The notes under the pieces were generated by a model. The model ran no database searches. It saw nothing but the letters and a program-made list of their open reading frames with translations, and was not told where the DNA came from. Shown here one piece after another: positions 25,956 through 32,731 of a DNA stretch of 32,731 nt. The position numbers and the translations under genes were made by a program. Within the stretch, counting starts at the first letter, position 1, and every line of letters begins with the position of its first letter. The DNA is from Myxococcales bacterium (GTDB lineage Bacteria > Myxococcota_A > Polyangia > Palsa-1104), in NCBI GenBank assembly GCA_003153195.1, contig PLXG01000123.1, positions 1 to 32,731 on the forward strand, given 5' to 3'.

Positions 25956-26471
25956 GTGCGCAGCTCGAAATACAAATGGTTCGTGCTCGCATTCCTGATG
26001 AGCTTCGGGCTCGATCAGGCGTCGAAGGAATGGGCGCGTCAGGTGCTCAAGCCCAAGTTGCCCGACTGGGTGACGGTAGTGCACGGCTATTTCGATCTGC
26101 GCTATTCGGAAAACGCCGGCTCCGCGTTCGGACTCTTTCGCCGATTGCCGAGCGGCCGAACCTTTTTGCTCTGCATCGGCGTGGCCGCGCTGGTGGCGCT
26201 CAGCTACTATTTGCGAAAGGCCGAGCCCGGACGCGGACGATTTGGCGCCGAGCTGGGACTTCTGGCCGGCGGAACCTTGGGAAATGTCGCCGATCGAGTA
26301 CTATTCGGCCGAGTGACCGACTTCATCGTTTGGAAATTGGGCGCGCGCGAGTGGCCCACCTTCAACATCGCCGATGCCGCGCTGGTGATTGGTCTGGCTG
26401 CCATGTTTTTCGAGACTACTCCCGGCAGCGAGCGAACGGTCGCGCGAGCCACCACAGCAAAGGACACCTGA
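25956..26471 (+). CDS. lspA: Lipoprotein signal peptidase (signal peptidase II), copy 1
   Basis: This 171-residue inner-membrane aspartyl protease cleaves the signal peptide of diacylglyceryl-modified prolipoproteins. It shows the family blocks FGLDQASKEWARQ, RYSENAGSAFGLF, the first catalytic Asp in GGTLGNVADRVLFGRVTDFI and the second in TFNIADAALVIG, with four hydrophobic segments. It starts at GTG 25 bases after the ileS TGA and six bases after the in-frame TAG beyond it. A C-terminal polar tail (SERTVARATTAKDT) is longer than usual. The next lspA copy abuts directly (TGA-TTG). Both Asp residues are present, so it should be active. Confidence 0.95.
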   Translation: MRSSKYKWFVLAFLMSFGLDQASKEWARQVLKPKLPDWVTVVHGYFDLRYSENAGSAFGLFRRLPSGRTFLLCIGVAALVALSYYLRKAEPGRGRFGAELGLLAGGTLGNVADRVLFGRVTDFIVWKLGAREWPTFNIADAALVIGLAAMFFETTPGSERTVARATTAKDT

Positions 26472-26951
26472 TTGTCACGAAAATATCGACTCTTTACCAT
26501 CTACTTCCTCTTGTCGCTGATCCTCGATCAGGCGTCGAAGATCTGGGCGCGTCAAACGCTCAAGCCACGCTTCGATGCGATGGTGATCATTCCCAACTTC
26601 TTCGATCTGCGCTTCGCTGAAAATCCCGGCACCGCGTTTTCGCTCTTGCACGATCTGTCGAATGGTCGCGTTGTGCTGGCTGCCATCGGTATTGGCGCGC
26701 TCGGTCTGATGCTGGTGTGGCTCAAGCGACTTCCATCTGATTCTGGCGTGCTGGCCATCGCGCTCGGGCTCATCGCCGGCGGTGCACTCGGCAACATCAT
26801 CGATCGCGTGCAGTTCGGAAAAGTCACCGACTTCATCGTCTGGAAGGTGAACACCCATCAGTGGCCCACCTTCAACATCGCCGACGCCACGCTGGTGATC
26901 GGCATCGGCTTGGCGCTCATCTACGACAAGAAGAAGCCCGCCACGAAGTAA
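26472..26951 (+). CDS. lspA: Lipoprotein signal peptidase (signal peptidase II), copy 2
   Basis: This second, tandem LspA of 159 residues is clearly paralogous to the first: LDQASKIWARQTLKPR, RFAENPGTAFSLL, the catalytic Asp residues in GGALGNIIDRVQFGKVTDFI and TFNIADATLVIG. It begins at TTG immediately after the first copy's TGA, with AAGGA seven bases upstream. Its TAA overlaps the lgt ATG (TAATG). The two copies differ at many positions between shared blocks, so the duplication is not recent. Multiple LspA proteins are known in myxobacteria, where LspA is the target of the antibiotic myxovirescin (TA). Division of substrates or antibiotic tolerance are possible reasons for keeping both. 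Confidence 0.95.
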   Translation: MSRKYRLFTIYFLLSLILDQASKIWARQTLKPRFDAMVIIPNFFDLRFAENPGTAFSLLHDLSNGRVVLAAIGIGALGLMLVWLKRLPSDSGVLAIALGLIAGGALGNIIDRVQFGKVTDFIVWKVNTHQWPTFNIADATLVIGIGLALIYDKKKPATK

Positions 26952-27910
26952 TGCGACCCGTCCTCATCCAGTTCAAGCTGCCGGTGTTTGGCGACGTCGC
27001 CTTCACTGCCTACTTCACACTTCTGACCCTCGGATTCGCGCTGGCGATCTATCTCACGCTGCGCGAAGCCAAAGGTCTTAAGATGGATTACGAGCGACTG
27101 CTCGACCACGATCTGTGGATGGTGGTGTGGGGCATTATTGGGGCGCGCGTGCTGCACCTCGTCGCCGACGGGCATTTTCACGACTATGTGAACCTGTGCA
27201 CCAACTCCAAGCTGGTGCCGGCCATCGACGCGCGCACCAATGCGTGCACCTCGGCAGCGCAATGTGGCTACGACTATCTGTGCGATCTAGCTACCCACAA
27301 ATGTTATCCCCCCACCGACTGTTTCGCCTGGCTGAAAGTCTGGCGCGGCGGCCTCGCCTACTACGGTGGATTCTTGTTCGCGGTCGGTTTCGCCATCTAC
27401 TACACCCGCCGGCACGCGCTCGGCTGGTGGCGCACCGCCGATTTGTCGTCGCCGGGCATCGCACTCGGACTTTTCTTCGGACGACTCGGCTGCTTTCTGA
27501 ACGGCTGCTGTTGGGGCAAAGTCACGCAGGGCTCGCTCGGCGTGGTCTTTCCGCGCGGCGGCGCGGCATGGCGCAGTCAGGTCGACATGCACCTCATTAG
27601 CGAAGCGCAAAACACGTTGCCGGTGCACGCCACGCAGCTCTACGAATCGATCGCCTGTTTGGCCATCTTCGTCATTCTCTATTACGTCGTTCGGCCGACG
27701 CGCCGCCATTTTGGCGATGTATTCGCCTGGCTGCTTATCCTCTACGCCATCGCGCGCTCGGTGATCGAGATTTGGCGCGACGACGATCGCGGTGTCTTCT
27801 TCGGCGGTTACATCTCGACCTCGCAGCTGATCTCGATTCCGCTGTTCCTCGGCGGGCTAGGTGTGCTCATCTACCTGCGTCGTCGTGCCGATCCGAAAAC
27901 AGTCGGTTAA
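26951..27910 (+). CDS. lgt: Prolipoprotein diacylglyceryl transferase with Cys-rich insert
   Basis: This 319-residue multi-pass inner-membrane enzyme transfers diacylglycerol from phosphatidylglycerol to the lipobox Cys. Family landmarks are present: WGIIGARVLHL, WRGGLAYYGGFLFAVG, the signature GLFFGRLGCFLNGCCWGK, the LPVHATQLYES segment and a C-terminal RSVIEIWRDD. Between GARVLHLVAD and WRGGLAYYGG, where E. coli Lgt has a short loop, lies an extra segment of about 45 residues (79-126). It contains six cysteines (C83, C99, C105, C111, C118, C124) and resembles a small disulfide-bonded module. The ATG at 26951 overlaps the lspA TAA by one base; the longer upstream frame is a shadow. The gene is fourth in the ileS operon. 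Confidence 0.94.
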   Translation: MRPVLIQFKLPVFGDVAFTAYFTLLTLGFALAIYLTLREAKGLKMDYERLLDHDLWMVVWGIIGARVLHLVADGHFHDYVNLCTNSKLVPAIDARTNACTSAAQCGYDYLCDLATHKCYPPTDCFAWLKVWRGGLAYYGGFLFAVGFAIYYTRRHALGWWRTADLSSPGIALGLFFGRLGCFLNGCCWGKVTQGSLGVVFPRGGAAWRSQVDMHLISEAQNTLPVHATQLYESIACLAIFVILYYVVRPTRRHFGDVFAWLLILYAIARSVIEIWRDDDRGVFFGGYISTSQLISIPLFLGGLGVLIYLRRRADPKTVG

Positions 27911-27955
27911 TTTTCCGTCTGAATCTTTTCGAGTGGAATGCGACCGGAGGCAACT

Positions 27956-29068
27956 ATGCGATCTGCACTGGTAGTGATTCTCTGCGGCTTCGGTTGTTCG
28001 AACGCGGCTACGTCGCCAGCCGATCTCGGCGTCGGTGAGGATCTACTGGCCGAGCCTGATCTGCAGATGGCCGTCTCACCGACGGATCATCCGCCGCTGG
28101 TCACTGTGAGCACGCAGGGCGGGCCGGTGATCGCTTCGCCGGAAATTTGGACGGTCGTGTGGCAAGGCGACGAGGCACTTGGCGCGCAGGTCAATGCATT
28201 TCACAACTGGATGTTGAACAGCGACTACTGGACTAGCTCTCTCAGTGAATATGGAGTTGGTGTCGGCGTAGCGAAGGGTGTGATCGTAATTCCTAGCACG
28301 CTGCCGGCGACCGTCGAGGAGACTGCGCTGGGACAACCCATCACGCAGACCATCAGCAGCCACGCGCGCAACGCGAGCTCGGTCTTCGTCTTCGTCGTTC
28401 CCGCGGCGACGCAAGTCACTCACGGCGGCGTCGGCGAATGTCCTAACGGCCCGAACTATCACACCGAAGCCTACGATGGCACGGTGTACGAGCTCGTGTC
28501 GCAATGTTCCAATGGAAATCCGCTCATTCAAGCGCTCAGCCATGAAGCGGCGGAGGCGGCAACCGATCCACATTCGCTCACCACTCCGGCGTGGGGCGCA
28601 TTCGACTTTCTCTCCACCAACGAATTCGAGATCGCTGATCTTTGTTACGGCCTTACTGCCAACTACATGCCCACCACCGATGCCGGTGCACAGAATTACG
28701 TGGTCACGCGACTCTATTCGGCAAAAAATGCGGCGGCGGGCATGGTCGATCCTTGCGTGCCGGCGCCAGCCAGCCTGCCCTACTTCAACGTCGCATTCGA
28801 TCCACTGGTAGTACCGGTTGATTCGAGCGCACCGGTGATGGTGGCGATGAAAGCTTTTGCCTTTGGCGACGTCGGTGCGATCTCCTGGCGCATTGGTGCA
28901 TCTCCGGGAATTCAATTCACGCCGTCGAGTGGAAGTTTGCAGGCAGGAGAACAGGCGATGATCAAAGTTGACGTAACAAACGCAGGGGCCGGCGACCATT
29001 TGATCTTCGTAAACACCAAAACCGCGGGTGGAACGAACGTGACCACCATCGACGTCAGCGTCGATTAA
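27956..29068 (+). CDS. EXORDIUM/PHI-1-like putative lipoprotein (copy 2)
   Basis: The 370-residue exported protein begins MRSALVVILCGFGCSNAA; the Cys near residue 12 follows an imperfect lipobox (GFG). GGAGG before the ATG at 27956 favours that start over the ATG at 27938. The domain opens TQGGPVIASPEIWTVVWQGD and contains a Cys/His-flanked VGECPNGPNYHTEAYDG. It then carries ALSHEAAEAATDPHS and later NEFEIADLCYG, closely recalling EXORDIUM/PHI-1 motifs (HE.AE..(T/S)(D/N)P … EIADLC.G). The remainder is an immunoglobulin-like beta domain. It is a paralogue of the gene at 16128 and follows lgt by 45 bases, perhaps as last gene of that operon. Its TAA overlaps the convergent pabB stop by sharing TTAA. 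Function unknown. Confidence 0.68.
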   Translation: MRSALVVILCGFGCSNAATSPADLGVGEDLLAEPDLQMAVSPTDHPPLVTVSTQGGPVIASPEIWTVVWQGDEALGAQVNAFHNWMLNSDYWTSSLSEYGVGVGVAKGVIVIPSTLPATVEETALGQPITQTISSHARNASSVFVFVVPAATQVTHGGVGECPNGPNYHTEAYDGTVYELVSQCSNGNPLIQALSHEAAEAATDPHSLTTPAWGAFDFLSTNEFEIADLCYGLTANYMPTTDAGAQNYVVTRLYSAKNAAAGMVDPCVPAPASLPYFNVAFDPLVVPVDSSAPVMVAMKAFAFGDVGAISWRIGASPGIQFTPSSGSLQAGEQAMIKVDVTNAGAGDHLIFVNTKTAGGTNVTTIDVSVD

Positions 29069-30381
29069 CCACCGAGATCTTCAAGCGCACGCACGAACGC
29101 AGCGGCTTTGGCGTGCGATTCGGCCAATTCTTCCTGCGGCGTCGAGTCGACGACGATGCCGCCACCCACTGATAAAAAGAATTCGCCGCCGCGTACCACC
29201 GCGGTGCGAATCGCCAGTGAGAGCTCGAGCTGACCGCCGCCGCCGAACCATCCGATCGCGCCGCAATAGGGTCCGCGCTCCCGCCCTTCCAGCTCGGCGA
29301 TGATTTCGATGGCGCGGATCTTGGGCGCACCGGTGATCGATCCGCCAGGAAAGGTAGCCCGCAGAATTTCGGCCAGACGCACGCCCGGGCGAAGCGTCGA
29401 CTTCACCGTCGACACTAGATGGTGAACCGTAGGCAAGCGCACCGAGCGAGCGAATCCCTCGACGATCACGCTACCGATCTCCGAGAGTCGTCCCAGATCG
29501 TTGCGCTCGAGATCGACGATCATCAGGTGCTCGGCGCGATCTTTCTCCGACGCCTCGAGCTCGGCGCGACGTCGCTCGTCCGTTTCCGCATCAGCGCCGC
29601 GCGGCCGGGTGCCTTTGATCGGGCGCGTCTCGATCGTTCGGCCGGAAACGCTCAAAAAAAGCTCGGGGGAATTCGACAGCAGATCCCCGGCGTCGGTGTG
29701 CAGATAGGCACCGAGCGGCGCGGGAAACAGCGAACGCAATCGCACATAGAGCGGCAGCGTCGACTCGCCCGAAATGTCGGCGCGCAGTCGATGCGACAAA
29801 TTGATCTGATAGACATCACCCGAGCGCAAATATTCGAGCACGCGCTCGACTCGACGAAAATAGATTTCGTCTGACGTTTCCCAACGAACGTTCGACACCA
29901 CCGGCGGAGCGAACGGCGGAGCGGTGCGCGAGAGCCGATCGAGCAGGTGTTGCGCGGAGGCACCATCGCGAGCGAGCACATCCGCTTGGCCGGTCGCTTG
30001 ATCGAAGCGCCAGATGGCGGGATAGCGGGCGAAGTCCACCGCCGGCAAGCCGAGGTCATCTTCGAGCCCGCGCACTCGTGCATCCGACGGCAATAGGTCG
30101 TAGGCGAGATATCCCACCGCGAAAGGCCACGGCAGCGAATCGATCGGTCCCATCTGCCAACGCGTCTGCGCTGCTTCCAACAGTGCAAATGGATCGCCAG
30201 CGTCGCCGCTCCGCCAGATCAGTCCATCGTCGGGATCGCACCCGGCGAAGGAATAGCGTCCCAGCCCGTCGGCGTCAGCCGCGCCATCGAGCAAAAATGG
30301 CCGCGTACCGCGATGCAGTCGAGCGAGGGTCTCCGCCGGTCCCGAAATCGGATCGACAGCCGGCGCTCGCACTCGAATCAA
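29065..30381 (-). CDS. pabB: Aminodeoxychorismate synthase component I
   Basis: This 438-residue chorismate-utilising enzyme makes 4-amino-4-deoxychorismate for folate synthesis with a glutaminase partner. The N-terminal part has the Trp-pocket-like FLLDGAADADGLGRYSFAG. The catalytic half has RSGDVYQINLSHRL, LLSNSPELFL, DLERNDLGR, LRATFPGGSITGAPK and LSVGGGIVVDSTP. The diagnostic loop reads RPIKGTRPRG with Lys256, which is characteristic of PabB; anthranilate synthase has Ala there. No pabA or pabC is present in the window. It starts at TTG, sharing TTGA with the stop codon of the upstream TPR-AIM24 gene; a GTG three codons later is an alternative. It is convergent with the EXORDIUM-like gene, overlapping by four bases at TTAA. 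Confidence 0.92.
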   Translation of the reverse strand: MIRVRAPAVDPISGPAETLARLHRGTRPFLLDGAADADGLGRYSFAGCDPDDGLIWRSGDAGDPFALLEAAQTRWQMGPIDSLPWPFAVGYLAYDLLPSDARVRGLEDDLGLPAVDFARYPAIWRFDQATGQADVLARDGASAQHLLDRLSRTAPPFAPPVVSNVRWETSDEIYFRRVERVLEYLRSGDVYQINLSHRLRADISGESTLPLYVRLRSLFPAPLGAYLHTDAGDLLSNSPELFLSVSGRTIETRPIKGTRPRGADAETDERRRAELEASEKDRAEHLMIVDLERNDLGRLSEIGSVIVEGFARSVRLPTVHHLVSTVKSTLRPGVRLAEILRATFPGGSITGAPKIRAIEIIAELEGRERGPYCGAIGWFGGGGQLELSLAIRTAVVRGGEFFLSVGGGIVVDSTPQEELAESHAKAAAFVRALEDLGG

Positions 30382-31703
30382 GCGGCAGGCTCTTCAATCA
30401 GAATCACACCGTCGCCAGTACACTCGATATAGGGTGTCGGCTCGCCGTTCGAACCGGGAATCTGTCTCGGCACCACTCCACCGAACCAGCCTTTGAGCGC
30501 GGCGTTTTCCACGAACATCGTCGAATCTGACGAGATGGCGAGCGTGTATAGGTTGCGGCTGCTCTTCACCACCACGCGACCGGAGCCGCGAAATTGTAGA
30601 ATGCGCAATCGCTCCAGCTCTTCGGGCGGAAGCTCCTGGGAGCCCGCGCCGGGAATACGTCCCGATTCCCAGGTGAGCGTCGTCTCGAAGGAGAACACGT
30701 CCGGCTCGCGGAGATAGAGCACCTCGTCTTGAAGCTCGAGCAGCGTGAACTTTCCGCCGCGCGGCGCCACCACCACCACGCCGTGCCCTTTGGCCAAGAA
30801 CAGTCCGTCGACGCCGGTAGAAAAAGTCTCGTCAGTGAGCTGGCCACGCACGCGCCTTTCGAGCGGCGCAAAGGTGAGCTGCCCCGACGACGCGATCGCG
30901 CCCCAGGTCCTGGTCGGCAGCTCGCCTTCGACGCGCACCAGCAGCAGGCCGCCTTCGGCAAGTTGAAACGAAACACCGATGCCCCCCGGATGCAGCATCT
31001 TGGCTTGCGCGAAGATCGAAAGCGGTTCGGCACCTTTGGTGACGATCCATTGCGCAGGGGCAGGCGAAGTCGGTGCCGCCACCGCGGCCAGATTGTGACG
31101 ACCTCCGACTCCGGGCGAATGAAGTTGCCAACCGCCTTCGATCTCGGAGTCGGCGATCTCTTCGACCGCCAGCTCGAAGGGCTGCTCGACCTCGAGCATC
31201 CGCCCCCCCTCGGCTGCCGCGCGCCGCAGCTCCATTTGCGGCGGTAGCACGTCGGATTCGCGCGTCATTCGGTCTTCGATCTGCTTTACCAGATCATGCT
31301 GCCCGGCTTTCTCCAGCGCACGCTTGGCGCGTCGCAGATCGCCCATGCGCAGAAGCGCGAGCCCTAGGAATCCTTGCGCGTGAAGATTTTCCGGCTCGAG
31401 CGCCACCACCTGCTCGAGGTTGCGCGCCGCATCCTCGAAAAGCCCGAGTCGCAATTCGGAAAGACCGAGGTTCGACCTCAGCGCCGGATCGCTCGGATAG
31501 ATGCGCTCGAGCTCGACGAACACTTGACGCGCCTCTTCGTGCCGCCCGCTCTTCAGATAGATCAGTCCGCGCACATTTCGCGCAGCGACGTCAGAAGGGT
31601 CGAGACTGAGCGCGCGCTCGATGGCCTCCTCGGCCTGTTCGAGTCGCTCTTCCTTGAGGAGGTCCGCCGACCGGGTCACCAGCGCTGAGATTTCGGGATT
31701 CAC
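30378..31703 (-). CDS. TPR protein with C-terminal AIM24-like domain
   Basis: The 441-residue cytoplasmic protein has no signal peptide. Residues about 1-140 form three to four TPR repeats (EERLEQAEEAIERALSLDP, KSGRHEEARQVFVELERIYP, RLGLFEDAARNLEQVVALEP, RMGDLRRAKRALEKAG). After a linker, residues about 210-430 resemble the AIM24 (TRAP-like) beta domain: ISSDSTMFVENAALKGWFGG near the end, LFLAKGHGVVVVAPRG and LQFRGSGRVVVKSS. AIM24 proteins are named for a yeast mitochondrial protein, and their bacterial role is unclear. The TPR part suggests a protein-binding scaffold. Its stop overlaps the start of pabB (TTGA), so the two are co-expressed although their functions are not obviously related. 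The start ATG at 31703 is taken without a strong ribosome binding site. Confidence 0.8.
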   Translation of the reverse strand: MNPEISALVTRSADLLKEERLEQAEEAIERALSLDPSDVAARNVRGLIYLKSGRHEEARQVFVELERIYPSDPALRSNLGLSELRLGLFEDAARNLEQVVALEPENLHAQGFLGLALLRMGDLRRAKRALEKAGQHDLVKQIEDRMTRESDVLPPQMELRRAAAEGGRMLEVEQPFELAVEEIADSEIEGGWQLHSPGVGGRHNLAAVAAPTSPAPAQWIVTKGAEPLSIFAQAKMLHPGGIGVSFQLAEGGLLLVRVEGELPTRTWGAIASSGQLTFAPLERRVRGQLTDETFSTGVDGLFLAKGHGVVVVAPRGGKFTLLELQDEVLYLREPDVFSFETTLTWESGRIPGAGSQELPPEELERLRILQFRGSGRVVVKSSRNLYTLAISSDSTMFVENAALKGWFGGVVPRQIPGSNGEPTPYIECTGDGVILIEEPAA

Positions 31704-31736
31704 CGTCGGAAACGGTAACCGGGGCGGGAAAAGGGG

Positions 31737-32396
31737 TCAAGTCCCGTCGGTCTTGAATTTGTAATATTGCTTGAGCACCATCTTTACGTAGTCCTGGGTG
31801 GTCTCGTAGGGCGGAATGCCCTTGAACTTTTCCACTGCGCCGGGCCCGGCGTGGTAGGCGGCGATGGTGAGCATCAGATCGCCTTTGAAGCGATTGGCGT
31901 TCAGGCGCAATAGGCGCGTTCCGCCAAGAATGTTCTCGCGTGGATCGAACACGTCCTCCACGTGCTGCTCTTTTTGCACGTCGGGCATAAGCTGCATGAG
32001 GCCGCGTGCCTCGGCGCAAGAGACCACGTGCGGATCGTAGTCGCTCTCAACTTTGATGATGGCGCGAATGAGCGCGGTGGGAAGCGAATAAGCCTGCGAC
32101 GCCTCGCGAATGAATGCGTCGTAGCGAACGAATCGATCGGCGGCGTGATCGCGCGCCGGCACTACATCGGCTCGCGACGCCGCACATCCGGCGAACGACG
32201 TGGGTCCCGCGGCGCCGGAGATCATGCTGGCCTTGCCGGGGCCGCTCTTATAGAGGACCTTCCAATGTTGTGCGCCGTGCGCTGGCGCGACATTGGTAAA
32301 ATGGATGATCCCCTCTTTGTCTTCGTAGGTATAGAGATCGGCGCTCGCCGAGGCTGACATCAGCACGACCAACACCGCGCTTGCCCAGCGCATCAT
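31737..32396 (-). CDS. Exported lytic transglycosylase (SLT domain)
   Basis: This 219-residue exported enzyme probably cleaves peptidoglycan glycan strands. A signal peptide (ending SASA) leads to a short DUF4124-like segment (LYTYEDKEGIIHFTNVAP), a linker with Cys, and a C-terminal SLT/lysozyme-like domain (about 100-219). That domain has the catalytic Glu in IRAIIKVESDYDPHVVS, then ARGLMQLMP, then NILGGTRLLRL and LTIAAYHAGPGAVEKFKG. The two codons at 32396 and 32393 are ATGs in tandem and follow a TTG; I take 32396. It is 33 bases upstream of the TPR-AIM24 gene in the same direction, so the three minus-strand genes may share a transcript. It is divergent from nadB. Confidence 0.9.
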   Translation of the reverse strand: MMRWASAVLVVLMSASASADLYTYEDKEGIIHFTNVAPAHGAQHWKVLYKSGPGKASMISGAAGPTSFAGCAASRADVVPARDHAADRFVRYDAFIREASQAYSLPTALIRAIIKVESDYDPHVVSCAEARGLMQLMPDVQKEQHVEDVFDPRENILGGTRLLRLNANRFKGDLMLTIAAYHAGPGAVEKFKGIPPYETTQDYVKMVLKQYYKFKTDGT

Positions 32397-32452
32397 CAAT
32401 TAATACTACGCGGGTTTGCAAAATCGGGCCAATTGACATATTCCGCGGGTGC

Positions 32453-32731
32453 GTGAGCGCAAGCGGCGTCATCGAAACCGATTTTCTCGTCCTCGGATCG
32501 GGCGTGGCAGGACTCTCGTTCGCGCTCAAAGCCGCCGAGCACGGGCGGGTGCTGATCGCCACCAAACGCGCGCCGGAAGAGGGTAACACGCGCTATGCGC
32601 AAGGCGGCGTGGCGGCGGTGCTCGATCCCACCGATAGCGTCGAAGCGCATGTGAAAGACACGCTCACCGTCGGTGAAGGACTCTGCCACCGAGAGATCGT
32701 CGAGCTCACCGTACGCGAAGGCCCGGAAGCG
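32453..32731 (+). CDS. nadB: L-aspartate oxidase, N-terminal part (runs off the window)
   Basis: The first 93 codons are present, starting at GTG 32453. The protein opens with a FAD-binding Rossmann strand DFLVLGSGVAGLSFALKAAE and the NadB landmark NTRYAQGGVAAVLDP, then the typical DTLTVGEGLCHREIVEL. NadB oxidises L-aspartate to iminoaspartate in NAD biosynthesis. The succinate dehydrogenase/fumarate reductase flavoproteins are related, but the AQGGVAAV stretch with DPTDS fits NadB better. No Shine-Dalgarno sequence is clear, and TTGACA at 32433-32438 has no matching -10. The rest lies beyond the window. Confidence 0.88.
   Translation, partial: MSASGVIETDFLVLGSGVAGLSFALKAAEHGRVLIATKRAPEEGNTRYAQGGVAAVLDPTDSVEAHVKDTLTVGEGLCHREIVELTVREGPEA

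Noticed and set aside
25932-25970. A definite bacterial SECIS element after the IleS TGA
   Set aside because: A short GGCG…CGCC stem exists, but its size, loop and spacing do not clearly match, so I keep selenocysteine only as one hypothesis.
32433-32438. Perfect TTGACA before nadB
   Set aside because: No -10 hexamer follows at 16-18 bases; that region is already coding if GTG 32453 is the start.

Overview
The window is G+C-rich and bacterial. It looks like a member of the Myxococcota (former Deltaproteobacteria). The evidence is an NtrC-type two-component pair, many secreted lipoproteins, an Asp-box protein with a MYXO-CTERM-like tail (Cys, membrane segment, basic end), a lipoprotein with a GGGKCDS-type N-terminus, duplicated lspA, and very frequent stop/start overlaps between genes. 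Nothing in the sequence fixes the genus. I saw no rRNA, tRNA, CRISPR array, phage or intact insertion sequence.

Layout. Positions 1-8296 are all on the minus strand. Read in transcription order they hold an ECF sigma factor, its membrane-anchored probable anti-sigma, an outer-membrane beta-barrel protein, a beta-propeller/di-heme cytochrome, an NtrB-like kinase with an NtrC-like sigma-54 activator, and a small exported protein. The first three overlap at TGATG and GTGA junctions and read as an envelope-sensing relay. A small lipoprotein (8466-8915, plus) and a 5'-truncated GNAT acetyltransferase follow. Next is a minus-strand couplet of a double ATP-grasp ligase and a DmpA-like P1 peptidase, joined by a TAGTG overlap and divergent from a NarL-type regulator. 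A 325-bp stretch dense in inverted repeats separates that regulator from convergent rlmL.

The second half opens with an EXORDIUM-like lipoprotein and a cell-surface Asp-box propeller (plus), then a fragment of a LamG-type protein. A GGDEF-family protein with a GGQEF motif and a 950-residue orphan lipoprotein follow on the minus strand; the lipoprotein has a good sigma-54-type promoter. The plus-strand operon ileS-lspA-lspA-lgt comes next, followed by a second EXORDIUM-like lipoprotein gene. It is the central lipoprotein-maturation locus, which fits the number of lipoproteins encoded around it. The window closes with a minus-strand pair, a TPR-AIM24 protein coupled to pabB, then a lytic transglycosylase and the 5' end of nadB (plus).

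The most unusual observations are: an in-frame TGA exactly at the last zinc-ligand cysteine codon of IleS, with a short conserved-looking tail after it; an Lgt enzyme carrying a six-cysteine periplasmic insert; tandem, apparently intact lspA genes; the coupled double peptide-ligase and peptidase operon; the sigma/anti-sigma/beta-barrel operon; and paired bacterial homologues of the plant EXORDIUM/PHI-1 family. All functions are inferred from sequence reading alone, without database searches.
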